Source: SIG607 sp045533195
Lineage (GTDB): Bacteria > Bacillota > Clostridia > Oscillospirales > Acutalibacteraceae
Length of the DNA: 6,939 bases
Reading direction: 5' to 3'
Assembly: GCA_045533195.1 (NCBI GenBank)
Contig: JAZSHI010000049.1
Location: forward strand, 1 to 6,939
Positions 1-6,252 of the stretch are shown here, piece by piece. The notes below the pieces were generated by a model. That model made no database searches, was not told the origin of the DNA, and was given only the letters and a program-made list of their open reading frames with translations. The position numbers and the translations under genes were made by a program. The stretch's first letter is position 1, and each line of letters begins with the position of its first letter.

Positions 1-36
1 TGGCTACGATCCGACTTTTAGTCATTCATAAATATT

Positions 37-55
37 AAAGGGGCTGTAAAAAAAC
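37..55 (+). repeat. Left arm of 19-bp perfect inverted repeat
   Basis: AAAGGGGCTGTAAAAAAAC, with an exact reverse complement at 277-295. Matching stops immediately inside the 19 bp, which gives the repeat a sharp inner boundary. Confidence 0.85.
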
Positions 56-94
56 AGAGTTTCGTTTTATCAGTGAGTTAATTGATAGCCAAAA

Positions 95-119
95 CCTTGG
101 CTCCATCTGACGAGGGAGG
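95..119 (+). repeat. Short hairpin repeat resembling an abundant clostridial intergenic repeat
   Basis: The core CTCCATCTGACGAGGGAG (101-118) folds as a 7-bp stem with one A/G mismatch and a TGAC loop. From memory it resembles the start of a repeat scattered through Oscillospiraceae-type genomes (CCTTGGCTCCCTCTGACGAG and onward). The second half of that repeat is not recognisable here, so this would be a truncated or decayed copy. Family assignment is from recall and unverified. Confidence 0.4.
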
Positions 120-193
120 CAGGGTATTCACATTCCAAAAAAGCTTGATAAATCATTAATATACATAGCTGATTAGATGGTAAAAACAAAAAA

Positions 194-228
194 TGCGGAA
201 GAAGTTCGAATTTTTAACTTCTTCCGCA
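194..228. terminator. Bidirectional rho-independent terminator
   Basis: A perfect 13-bp stem (TGCGGAAGAAGTT at 194-206 with 216-228) encloses a 9-nt loop. On the plus strand it is followed by CTCTTTTTT. On the minus strand it is followed by a T-rich run (complement of 181-193). It is the first strong terminator downstream of the GH3 gene and so the likely end of the minus-strand operon. It lies inside the inverted-repeat element, so the element may supply the operon's terminator. Confidence 0.8.
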
Positions 229-276
229 CTCTTTTTTATTTATTTAGTTTATTTTATGCGTGTATAAGGGCTTTGA

Positions 277-295
277 GTTTTTTTACAGCCCCTTT
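277..295 (-). repeat. Right arm of 19-bp perfect inverted repeat
   Basis: GTTTTTTTACAGCCCCTTT, the exact reverse complement of 37-55. It lies 20 bp beyond the stop codon of the GH3 gene, so operon transcripts would read through it before meeting the terminator at 194-228. Confidence 0.85.
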
Positions 296-300
296 GTTTT

Positions 301-314
301 TGAAAACGGTTTCA
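301..314. promoter_or_regulatory. cre-like (CcpA/LacI-family) operator
   Basis: TGAAAACGGTTTCA fits every position of the catabolite-responsive element consensus TGWAANCGNTNWCA and is a near-palindrome around CG. The sequence match is direct; binding by CcpA or another LacI-family protein is inferred. The position is odd: it begins one base past the 3' end of the GH3 stop codon, almost 5 kb from the operon promoter. It may serve a gene to the left of the window, now separated from it by the inverted-repeat element, or be fortuitous. Confidence 0.45.
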
Positions 315-315
315 A

Positions 316-1896
316 TTATTCAAATTTGGGAGAACAGTTAAGAACTCCCTTTGCAGGATAATTACCGGCGAGTACTTCAAGACAGGAGTCAACGTTTTCG
401 GCTGACAAGCTTCCGATAATTTTTCTTGGAATGTGAGGTAGTTCCTCAAGCACAAAGGGATTACCGAAATGCACAACGGTTGATACTCTGTCTGTATATT
501 GAAGCGCCTTAATAAGTGTCACTAATCTGTGGGTAAGTCTTTCCGCACCACAGAAGGACAGCGGCTCGGTGAAGGTAAGGAATACAAGCTCATCACAGCC
601 AAGGGATTTTGAGAGTATGTCCGTGTTTTGAGCTTGAGTCGGGAATTCGTATATATATTCTACCCGAGAATTTGGGAATAGCTTAAGAATTTTCTCTTTA
701 ACCTGTTCAGGATAGAGCCAATTTGACGAGAAGGTGTCAACGTCTATCTTTCCGTTTGCTCCAACACTCATTTCATTACGTACAAGCATTGCAAAGAAGT
801 GCTTTCCGTCTCTTGAAATGTTTGGTGTTAGTCCTTGGTCGGTTATTGCACAAATATTATCCTTATTGATGTTGAAGAAAAGCTTTAACTCCTCGTCCGA
901 AACTTCAGCGTCGTTTGTAAGTAGTGTGGTTTTGTGCTGAGTAGCAAGTACACGCTTAACTGCGGCATCAAGCATATCGTCGGGAATAAGTCCTTGCTCA
1001 TATGCCTCAACAAGCTTTCCGAACTTAACACGATTATCCTGAGTAAAGGGAAGCACAAAGTCGTTACCTGCAGCAATCGCATAGCCTTTAGCCTCAACTT
1101 CATTATATTTTGCACGAATACCCATCATACAAAGGGCATCAGTCATAGCAACACCATCAAAGCCCATTTCTCTTATAATGTCGATAACAGGCTTAGATAG
1201 TGAAGTGGGACGGGTATTATCAATATTTACCATTCTCTTATGGCCTGTCATAATACCGTCAAGAAGGCCCTCGTCCAAAAGCTTCTTATAAGGATAAAGA
1301 TATTTTTCAATAAGTTCTTCTTTCGTATCATAAGAGATGCTTTCGGTCATATGTGAGTCAATATTATTGGGGTTGCTTCCGCCGGGGTAGTGCTTTGCAA
1401 CGGTGAGAACGCCACCGTCGTGCATACCGCGTGCCATAGCAAGTGCATACTTTGTAACGGTCTCCTTGTCACCGCCTAAAGAACGGCTTTTTCCGGGGAG
1501 AATGTCAACAATGGGGTTGCACACCATATTATATCCCATTTGGTGAGCCTTGGTTCCAAGCACCTTACCGAAGGCATATGCATATTTAGTGTCACCCGTA
1601 CTGCTTATGGCGTTATGTCTTCCAACGATATATCTTCCTTCGCTGTTTTCAATGCCACTTTCTGCATCAGTCATTATAATTATAGGATAGTCTGCAAGTT
1701 CTTTAACTCTTTTGAGCATTTCCTCAGCATCTCTATATCCTTGCTGAATCCAAACCGAACCGAGCGCACGTTCTTTTATAAGTTCCAAAACGAACTCTTC
1801 ATCCGGTACGGATTTTGCCCAGCTGTTCAGGAATGGGCAAAATACCATTCCAAGCTTTTGCCTAATGGAAAGCTCTTCAAATTTTAATTCTTTCAT
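316..1896 (-). CDS. Glycoside hydrolase family 3 protein, NagZ-type beta-N-acetylglucosaminidase-like
   Basis: Predicted 526-aa cytoplasmic enzyme that would remove a terminal beta-linked sugar, most likely N-acetylglucosamine. The N-terminal part (about residues 10-325) is a GH3 TIM barrel. It has KHYPGG (168-173) followed by DSH (180-182), the His/Asp acid-base signature of the NagZ subgroup; NIDNTRPTSLS; and GFDGVAMTDAL, whose Asp253 is the expected nucleophile. Residues of about 350-526 resemble a GH3 C-terminal alpha/beta domain (VHFGNPFVLEEL, then LAGNYPAKGVLN), as in two-domain Gram-positive NagZ proteins, though shorter. No signal peptide is seen. The ATG at 1896 is chosen because GGAAAGG lies upstream (12-nt spacing, rather long); a GTG at 1926 has no ribosome binding site. 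It is the last gene of the operon, 141 bp after the serine hydrolase gene. Family is secure; substrate is inferred. Confidence 0.85.
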   Translation of the reverse strand: MKELKFEELSIRQKLGMVFCPFLNSWAKSVPDEEFVLELIKERALGSVWIQQGYRDAEEMLKRVKELADYPIIIMTDAESGIENSEGRYIVGRHNAISSTGDTKYAYAFGKVLGTKAHQMGYNMVCNPIVDILPGKSRSLGGDKETVTKYALAMARGMHDGGVLTVAKHYPGGSNPNNIDSHMTESISYDTKEELIEKYLYPYKKLLDEGLLDGIMTGHKRMVNIDNTRPTSLSKPVIDIIREMGFDGVAMTDALCMMGIRAKYNEVEAKGYAIAAGNDFVLPFTQDNRVKFGKLVEAYEQGLIPDDMLDAAVKRVLATQHKTTLLTNDAEVSDEELKLFFNINKDNICAITDQGLTPNISRDGKHFFAMLVRNEMSVGANGKIDVDTFSSNWLYPEQVKEKILKLFPNSRVEYIYEFPTQAQNTDILSKSLGCDELVFLTFTEPLSFCGAERLTHRLVTLIKALQYTDRVSTVVHFGNPFVLEELPHIPRKIIGSLSAENVDSCLEVLAGNYPAKGVLNCSPKFE

Positions 1897-1926
1897 AAAC
1901 TTTAACTGCCTTTCCGCAAAAGTCAC

Positions 1927-2037
1927 CTATTGGTAATGAAACCTTTAATGTGGCTTTTGCTAAAATTATTTCAATATAATAACCACTAAATATCGTGGCT
2001 TTGCGCCTAATTGCTTTTGCTTTAATAATCACAAAGG
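1927..2037. repeat. Intercistronic gap with three short near-direct repeats
   Basis: The gap between the serine hydrolase and GH3 genes carries related copies of a GTGGCTTTTGC-like motif at 1950-1960, 1995-2004 (one T fewer) and 2011-2020 (TTGCTTTTGC). There is also a small CCAC/GTGG hairpin (1983-1986 with 1995-1998). No clear promoter or T-tailed terminator is visible, so read-through from the upstream gene is the simplest reading. The repeats could be a processing or binding site, or chance in AT-rich DNA. Confidence 0.25.
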
Positions 2038-3156
2038 TCAAAGGGAATTCATAACGCTATTTTCAAATTTATGAATACTCTCTCCCCAAAAATTGTCTGT
2101 TAAAGCTCTGTGGTTCTTTAACATTAGCGCTGTGATTTGGTTTTCATCATCAACCCAAAAATGCGTACCGTATGCGCCGCTCCAACCGTATGAATCTACG
2201 GGAAGGGACGACTTTCCGTCACGCACGTCCACGCCTAATCCCCAATTGCCGCATATTCTCTCATTTAATTTATTTACGGAGCTTTCTTTGAGAACACGCA
2301 CACCGTTATAGGTTCCTTTGTTTAAAAGCATTTCCATAAAAATATTATAGTCTTTGGCAGTGCCGCAAAGTCCAGCTCCCGAAGCAGAAAAGGTTAGTGG
2401 ATGGTCGGTAAAGGTATGACGTCCTATCTCTAAAGGGCAGAACTCATTTTTATCATTGTTATTTCCAATGCTTATAAGTCGATTCCATTGCTCTTCGGTG
2501 GGACTGAAGGTCATATCCTTAATGCCGAGAGGGTTGAATAAATATTTTTTCAAAAAATCGGCATAATCCAGACCGCTTTTCTCTTCTATAATACGAGCAA
2601 TTATATCGTAAGCATAGGTGCTGTAAACTGCTTTTGAATGAGGCTCGAAAGAAAGATATACGTTTTTTATTGTATAATCGGTATGGGTTTTAATTGTTTT
2701 GAAGGCATCCTTCGGTATTAGTTTAAACTGTGGAGCGTATAATTCATCTTCAGAGAGAAAACCACTGCAATGCGCCAAAAAGTATGAAAGTCTTATTTTG
2801 GTGGTGGGTTTCCTATCGGGAACCACCTTGCCGTTTTCCAGTTTTCCTATAAGAATATTTTTGAAATCCGGAATGTAATCGCAAACGTCATCGTCAAGAC
2901 ACAAAAGTCCCTGTTCTTCGGCAATTAGCGCTGCTACAGCCGTAACAGGCTTTGTTAAAGAGGCAAGTCTAAACATGGTTTTTTCGTTTATGGGTATATT
3001 AGTATCCGGCTTTTGACTTCCGACAGATACAGTCGCAACCCTTTTTCCATTTTGATTAACCAGCATTATAGCACCGCAAATCACACCCTTATCCAAAAAT
3101 CCATTAGCAGTTTTAAGTAAATTCTTTTCAAGAGCCGATTTATTAAGAAGTTTCAT
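2038..3156 (-). CDS. Serine hydrolase of the beta-lactamase / penicillin-binding-protein fold (class C-like)
   Basis: Predicted 372-aa protein of the beta-lactamase family (PF00144 type), which includes class C enzymes, esterases, D-amino-acid peptidases and the muramyl amidase AmiE. The SxxK motif is SLTK (66-69) with Ser66 as nucleophile. The second motif is YST (178-180) in YSTYAYDIIARIIE, where many relatives have YxN. The third-motif region is GWSGAYGTHFWVDD (about 324-337). SGAGLCGTAKDYNIFMEMLL is the usual conserved helix region. No signal peptide or lipobox is seen, so it is probably cytoplasmic and unlikely to be a resistance enzyme. The ATG at 3156 is preceded by GGAGG with 8-nt spacing (3165-3169); a TTG-initiated extension to 3177 is less likely. 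It starts 40 bp after the beta-helix gene. Amidase, esterase or peptidase activity cannot be distinguished. Confidence 0.85.
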   Translation of the reverse strand: MKLLNKSALEKNLLKTANGFLDKGVICGAIMLVNQNGKRVATVSVGSQKPDTNIPINEKTMFRLASLTKPVTAVAALIAEEQGLLCLDDDVCDYIPDFKNILIGKLENGKVVPDRKPTTKIRLSYFLAHCSGFLSEDELYAPQFKLIPKDAFKTIKTHTDYTIKNVYLSFEPHSKAVYSTYAYDIIARIIEEKSGLDYADFLKKYLFNPLGIKDMTFSPTEEQWNRLISIGNNNDKNEFCPLEIGRHTFTDHPLTFSASGAGLCGTAKDYNIFMEMLLNKGTYNGVRVLKESSVNKLNERICGNWGLGVDVRDGKSSLPVDSYGWSGAYGTHFWVDDENQITALMLKNHRALTDNFWGESIHKFENSVMNSL

Positions 3157-3196
3157 AATGCTTTCCTCCATACACAAAGTGACAAAACATTTTTGT

Positions 3197-4363
3197 TTAT
3201 TCTTCTATCTTTAAGCTTTTTGGCAGATACAGTTCACCGTTTACTATTCTGTTATTTTCCCAAACGAGTTTTTCGACAGTGCCCTTTTGTTCATATAAAG
3301 CAAAGGGAGTATCGGTATGGTTTTCGCTGTAGCAATTCTTTATGGTCAAATTTTCAACCCTTGCGCCTTCACCTACCGAAATTGTCGGAATTGAAACGTT
3401 TTCTTCGACTCTGTAAAGCTCACGTATGCTAAGTGACTTTACATTTATAAGATCCTCTAAGTAAACAACAGGAAAAACCATAGAATCCGTTGCAATTTTT
3501 TCACTGTAACTTAAATAAGAGTATCTAATTGCTTTTCTAACGTGCAAATTATCCATAACAATTGCATCGAAAAAGCCGTCTATTTCGTAATCGCAAAACT
3601 TTGTCAGACCTATTACGTATTGATAGAAGCTACCGAAAACGTTGCGAATGTGAATATTTGTAACCTTATTCTTTCTGGTTAAAAGTCTAACAGCGCTATG
3701 GCAATCTTCTGCATAAAGACCGTCAATGTCAATGTGTGTTATATCGCCATCGCTTCCCTCATCGGCATTAAGCGCCACAAGGTCGTCATAGCATTTTCCT
3801 TTTATATTGCGAATTGTACCAAAGGAAGAATTTCCGTCAACGTGTACACCGTCCATATTGGCAGGTCGGGGGTTGCCTAAATTGAAATCAAATACAATAT
3901 TTTCAACCGTAAAATATGAAGCCATATCCAACCATATAGCATAGGTTACAGGATCTTTAACCGTAAGGCCACCGATATGTATGTCTTTTACGTTTTTAAA
4001 GCGCATAACGGTAACGTCGGTACCTTTTCTCGGAGATACCGCTTTCTCAATAATTTTAACGTATTGAGGGTTTTTGTCCTGCTCCAGATTATTGTAATCC
4101 CAAATACCGCCGGTAAGGGTTATGTTTTTATTTCCGCTTTCAAAGTCATCGTTGACAATCATATGGCAATTAGAACCGGCTGCAAGTTTTATTCTCGCGT
4201 ATCTGGGTAATTTAAGCTCCTGATTTGAATGCATTATAAGGGGCTTATCAATAAGATATTCCTTTTCGGGAACAGGCAGCTCAACGAGGGGAGAGCCCGA
4301 GTCGAGTAATTCCTGAATACCCTCTGTGTCTAAATTTATTCCGTCTCCATAAATTTTTTTCAT
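3197..4363 (-). CDS. Right-handed parallel beta-helix protein, distantly GH28 / pectin-lyase-like
   Basis: Predicted 388-aa protein. Residues of about 3-65 resemble the N-terminal cap of pectate-lyase-superfamily proteins (GDGINLDTEGIQELL, then YLIDKPLIMHSNQELKL). After this come many short repeats of the type ITHIDIDGLY, VTNIHIRNV and VENLTIKNC, each a likely beta-helix turn. Two GH28-like motifs are seen in order: NMDGVHVDG (about 169-177, compare NTDG) and YDDLVALNADEG (about 192-203, compare the GDD motif). DCHSAVRL (about 220-227) may stand for the catalytic-His region; a clear RIK motif is absent. Polyuronide or related glycan hydrolysis is therefore only a suggestion; a lyase, epimerase or binding role is possible. 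No signal peptide is present, unlike most secreted pectinases. The ATG at 4363 follows AGGTGA; a GTG at 4372 lies within that site and is disfavoured. Confidence 0.75.
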   Translation of the reverse strand: MKKIYGDGINLDTEGIQELLDSGSPLVELPVPEKEYLIDKPLIMHSNQELKLPRYARIKLAAGSNCHMIVNDDFESGNKNITLTGGIWDYNNLEQDKNPQYVKIIEKAVSPRKGTDVTVMRFKNVKDIHIGGLTVKDPVTYAIWLDMASYFTVENIVFDFNLGNPRPANMDGVHVDGNSSFGTIRNIKGKCYDDLVALNADEGSDGDITHIDIDGLYAEDCHSAVRLLTRKNKVTNIHIRNVFGSFYQYVIGLTKFCDYEIDGFFDAIVMDNLHVRKAIRYSYLSYSEKIATDSMVFPVVYLEDLINVKSLSIRELYRVEENVSIPTISVGEGARVENLTIKNCYSENHTDTPFALYEQKGTVEKLVWENNRIVNGELYLPKSLKIEE

Positions 4364-4427
4364 GTCAGTCACCTGTAATCAAACCTAAATGTGCCGATTA
4401 AATTACTTCTCCTTATCTTTTAGTTTT

Positions 4428-5273
4428 TTATATTTTCAGTAAAACGACTGAAGCAATACCAATAAAATAACCTATCATTTGCATTTTTGAAAGCTTTTCC
4501 TTGTAAACGAATATTGCCATTATAAAGCCAAGGACAATACCGCCTGCAGATACTACAGGGAAAAGTATAACACTGGCAATTCGACTTGCGAGATACATAA
4601 CAAGCAAATTAACAAGCGCGTTTGAAATGCCGTTAGCTGCGCCCATCGCTAAACAAAGACGCTTTTCTTTAAAGATTTTTTCCTTTTTAATAAGGGCAGC
4701 CACCAAAAGAATGATGCTGGATAACAGCATTGCCATCATCATAAATTCATTTTTATACTTGCCGTCGAATCTTTCGGGTTGAATATCTAAAATAACAGAT
4801 GAAAGACCGTTTACAACAAAGGTTACCATAACGGCAATAAGCCATTTAAGAGAAAAATTCAACTTTTCCTTTTTTACACTTATTAAAAATAACGAGATAA
4901 GTAAAAGAATACCGCCGATTATACCCGTAGTGCCGATTGTTTCACCTTTAAATAGTCCGTAAAAGGTAGGAATTAAAAGGGAATAGGATATAATGAGCAT
5001 TGTTATTGATAAAGGTCCCCAAGAAATAGATAGGAAGCCTCCGATAAGCATAGCCGAGAACATTATCGCAAAGGCAATCGAATAGGGGATAAGCTCGGGT
5101 ACAAACTCAAACTTAAAGCCCGAGGAAATTGCAAAGAAAATGACCTCAGCAGCTGCTGTGACTGCCGAAAAGAAAAACACCTTAGGATATTGCGCCTTTA
5201 GATTATACTGTTTTTTGATTATGCTTTGAGCCGCCACAAAAACGACTAAGCAGATAAGTAACAAATACTGCAT
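4428..5273 (-). CDS. DMT-superfamily (EamA-type) membrane transporter
   Basis: Predicted 281-aa integral membrane protein of the drug/metabolite transporter superfamily, with about ten hydrophobic helices (near residues 2-17, 32-51, 61-80, 84-106, 114-132, 143-163, 177-195, 205-227, 230-255, 264-280) and almost no extramembrane domains. Two halves of five helices are consistent with the duplicated EamA architecture. The C-terminal half shows the usual helix pair VSAGGIVLGFIMAIFVYKEK and then MQMIGYFIGIASVVLL. Members carry small metabolites such as amino acids, nucleotides or sugars; the substrate cannot be read here. The ATG at 5273 follows AGGAG with 6-nt spacing. It is the first gene of the minus-strand operon, directly behind the promoter at 5316-5344, and the only transporter in view. 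Import of the locus substrate or export of a product are both possible. Confidence 0.8.
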   Translation of the reverse strand: MQYLLLICLVVFVAAQSIIKKQYNLKAQYPKVFFFSAVTAAAEVIFFAISSGFKFEFVPELIPYSIAFAIMFSAMLIGGFLSISWGPLSITMLIISYSLLIPTFYGLFKGETIGTTGIIGGILLLISLFLISVKKEKLNFSLKWLIAVMVTFVVNGLSSVILDIQPERFDGKYKNEFMMMAMLLSSIILLVAALIKKEKIFKEKRLCLAMGAANGISNALVNLLVMYLASRIASVILFPVVSAGGIVLGFIMAIFVYKEKLSKMQMIGYFIGIASVVLLKI

Positions 5274-5315
5274 ACGTCTCTCCTGTTTATTATTATTATT
5301 TTCATTTTTATTTTT

Positions 5316-5344
5316 ATTATATCTGCTTGTTCTTTATTTTTAAA
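5316..5344 (-). promoter_or_regulatory. Sigma-A-type promoter of the minus-strand operon
   Basis: On the minus strand there is a perfect TATAAT (-10, plus coordinates 5316-5321) 17 bp downstream of TTTAAA (-35, 5339-5344, 4 of 6 to TTGACA). Transcription would begin near 5309, giving a leader of about 36 nt before the transporter start. The weak -35 with a perfect -10 fits a promoter needing an activator, consistent with the divergent AraC-type gene. Confidence 0.6.
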
Positions 5345-5346
5345 TA

Positions 5347-5397
5347 GACAAAGTTTGGAATTCTTGACATAATTAACACATTTTTTCAAAAAAGACA
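5347..5397. promoter_or_regulatory. Possible regulator-binding region between the divergent promoters
   Basis: Three GACA tetramers, TGTC on the minus strand, occur at 5347-5350, 5366-5369 and 5394-5397. The first two are 19 bp apart and sit just upstream of the operon's -35, where an AraC-type activator normally binds. The motif is short and could occur by chance. Confidence 0.25.
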
Positions 5398-5426
5398 TTG
5401 AAGGAAAGCAAATGTTGTGCTATACT
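5398..5426 (+). promoter_or_regulatory. Promoter of the AraC-type regulator gene
   Basis: TTGAAG (-35, 5398-5403) and TATACT (-10, 5421-5426) have a 17-bp spacer, and TGC just before the -10 makes it an extended -10. The predicted start near 5433 coincides with the GGAGG ribosome binding site, so the leader would be only about a dozen nucleotides. The upstream in-frame TTG at 5398 is then the -35 element rather than a start codon. Confidence 0.6.
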
Positions 5427-5432
5427 GTTTTC

Positions 5433-5437
5433 GGAGG
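5433..5437 (+). promoter_or_regulatory. Ribosome binding site fixing a TTG start for the AraC-type gene
   Basis: GGAGG with 8-nt spacing to the TTG at 5446. No in-frame ATG occurs before codon 9 of the gene, and the GTG at 5437 overlaps this site and cannot use it. Confidence 0.65.
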
Positions 5438-5445
5438 TGGCCGAA

Positions 5446-6252
5446 TTGAAGCTTATAGATATCCACCAAATGCCGATTTTCAAACTTGCCTGCGTATATG
5501 AAGCAGACGAATATAGTTCCTCCTTCGAACCGTCCAATACCTGCATTGAGTTTGCTTACGTTTCCGAGGGACGATTAGAGGTTACTAAGGGAACCGAAAA
5601 ATATATTGCCGAAAAAGACGATATTATGTGCGCTATACGAGATGTAAAGACCAATGTGCGCTCCTCGGGCTTTCACTCGCACCACGTCGTTTCAATTGAT
5701 ACCTTGTGGAAGTTTTCCGACAAAAGCATATCGGCTTTTCACATTCCCTACGTATTAAAACGCTGTCCGGAGACCGAAGAAATAAAACGTCTTATTGATG
5801 AGTTTATCTATTCGTCTTATCTCTACGAGAATTCACCGGGCAGAACGGCTGAACTGTTTTTGAAAATTCTTTGTAAAATTGACCATGCAAGTCGAAGGAA
5901 CGAAGCTTCTTATCAGCCTAAATATTCCCTTGTGGTAGAAAAGGCAAAATCTTATATACAAAGGAATATAAAAAAACCGATAACTCAAAAGATGGTAGCT
6001 GAGCACCTCAATGTATCTCCCAGCTATTTATGTAGTGTGTTTAAAAAATCCGAAGGTATGACGCTTATACGCTACGTCAACATACACAAGCTTACCGACA
6101 TAAAAAATCTATTGGAAAAAGAACATTTGCCTATGTATAAGATTGCTGAGATGTACGGCTATACCGATGCAAACTATGTTAGCTCTCTTTACAAAAAACT
6201 GTTCGGACGAAACATAACAAGCGTTCCCGAATCCTCAAAAGCCGAACAATAA
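5446..6252 (+). CDS. AraC-family transcriptional regulator
   Basis: Predicted 268-aa DNA-binding regulator. The N-terminal part (about 1-95) is a beta-rich, cupin-like effector domain (CIEFAYVSEGRLEVTKGTEK, then YIAEKDDIM). The C-terminal 100 residues are the AraC/XylS domain with two helix-turn-helix units. The first is AEHLNVSPSYLCSVFKKSEG (185-204), followed by MTLIRYVNIHKL. The second is IAEMYGYTDANYVSSLYKKL (about 233-252), matching the family's characteristic I-A-x-x-x-G-[YF] pattern. Initiation is from TTG with a strong GGAGG site, so the protein is probably made in limited amounts. It is divergent from the transporter/hydrolase operon and shares its promoter region, the usual arrangement for a local activator of carbohydrate genes. 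Effector unknown. Family is certain; the target operon is inferred. Confidence 0.9.
   Translation: MKLIDIHQMPIFKLACVYEADEYSSSFEPSNTCIEFAYVSEGRLEVTKGTEKYIAEKDDIMCAIRDVKTNVRSSGFHSHHVVSIDTLWKFSDKSISAFHIPYVLKRCPETEEIKRLIDEFIYSSYLYENSPGRTAELFLKILCKIDHASRRNEASYQPKYSLVVEKAKSYIQRNIKKPITQKMVAEHLNVSPSYLCSVFKKSEGMTLIRYVNIHKLTDIKNLLEKEHLPMYKIAEMYGYTDANYVSSLYKKLFGRNITSVPESSKAEQ

Larger units (their letters stand above)
37..295. mobile_element. MITE-like 259-bp element with perfect 19-bp terminal inverted repeats, no coding capacity
   Basis: The 19 bases at 37-55 (AAAGGGGCTGTAAAAAAAC) are the exact reverse complement of 277-295. The enclosed 221 bp contain no convincing ORF, a strong internal hairpin terminator and a short clostridial-type repeat. 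Perfect terminal repeats around short non-coding DNA are typical of miniature inverted-repeat elements mobilised by a transposase elsewhere. Against this, no target-site duplication is evident in the flanks, and only one copy is in view. The right end can also fold on itself (266-272 with 287-294, one bulge), followed on the plus strand by a T-rich run, so it could be a terminator-like structure instead. The transposase family is not identified. Confidence 0.5.

Noticed and set aside
1..36. Possible gene ends at the left edge: a minus-strand ATG start (about 25-23, reading MTKSRIVA) or a plus-strand C-terminus ending at 31 (GYDPTFSHS).
   Set aside because: No ribosome binding site precedes the minus-strand ATG, and a handful of residues cannot show coding; all three plus frames close by chance-like stops.
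1540..1887. 115-codon open frame on the plus strand opposite the GH3 gene, and similar shorter frames elsewhere.
   Set aside because: They lie antisense to well-supported conserved genes, and the proteins have no recognisable domains or proper ribosome binding sites.
2038..3156. Antibiotic-resistance beta-lactamase.
   Set aside because: No signal peptide, YST instead of YxN, and a catabolic-operon context make a resistance role unlikely.
4409..4414. AAGGAG Shine-Dalgarno-like site on the minus strand between the transporter and beta-helix genes.
   Set aside because: No ATG, GTG or TTG follows at a usable distance, and the beta-helix gene has its own site at 4369-4374.
5364..5369. Perfect TTGACA (-35 hexamer) on the plus strand.
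   Set aside because: No acceptable -10 lies 16-18 bp downstream; the extended -10 at 5421 is too far away.
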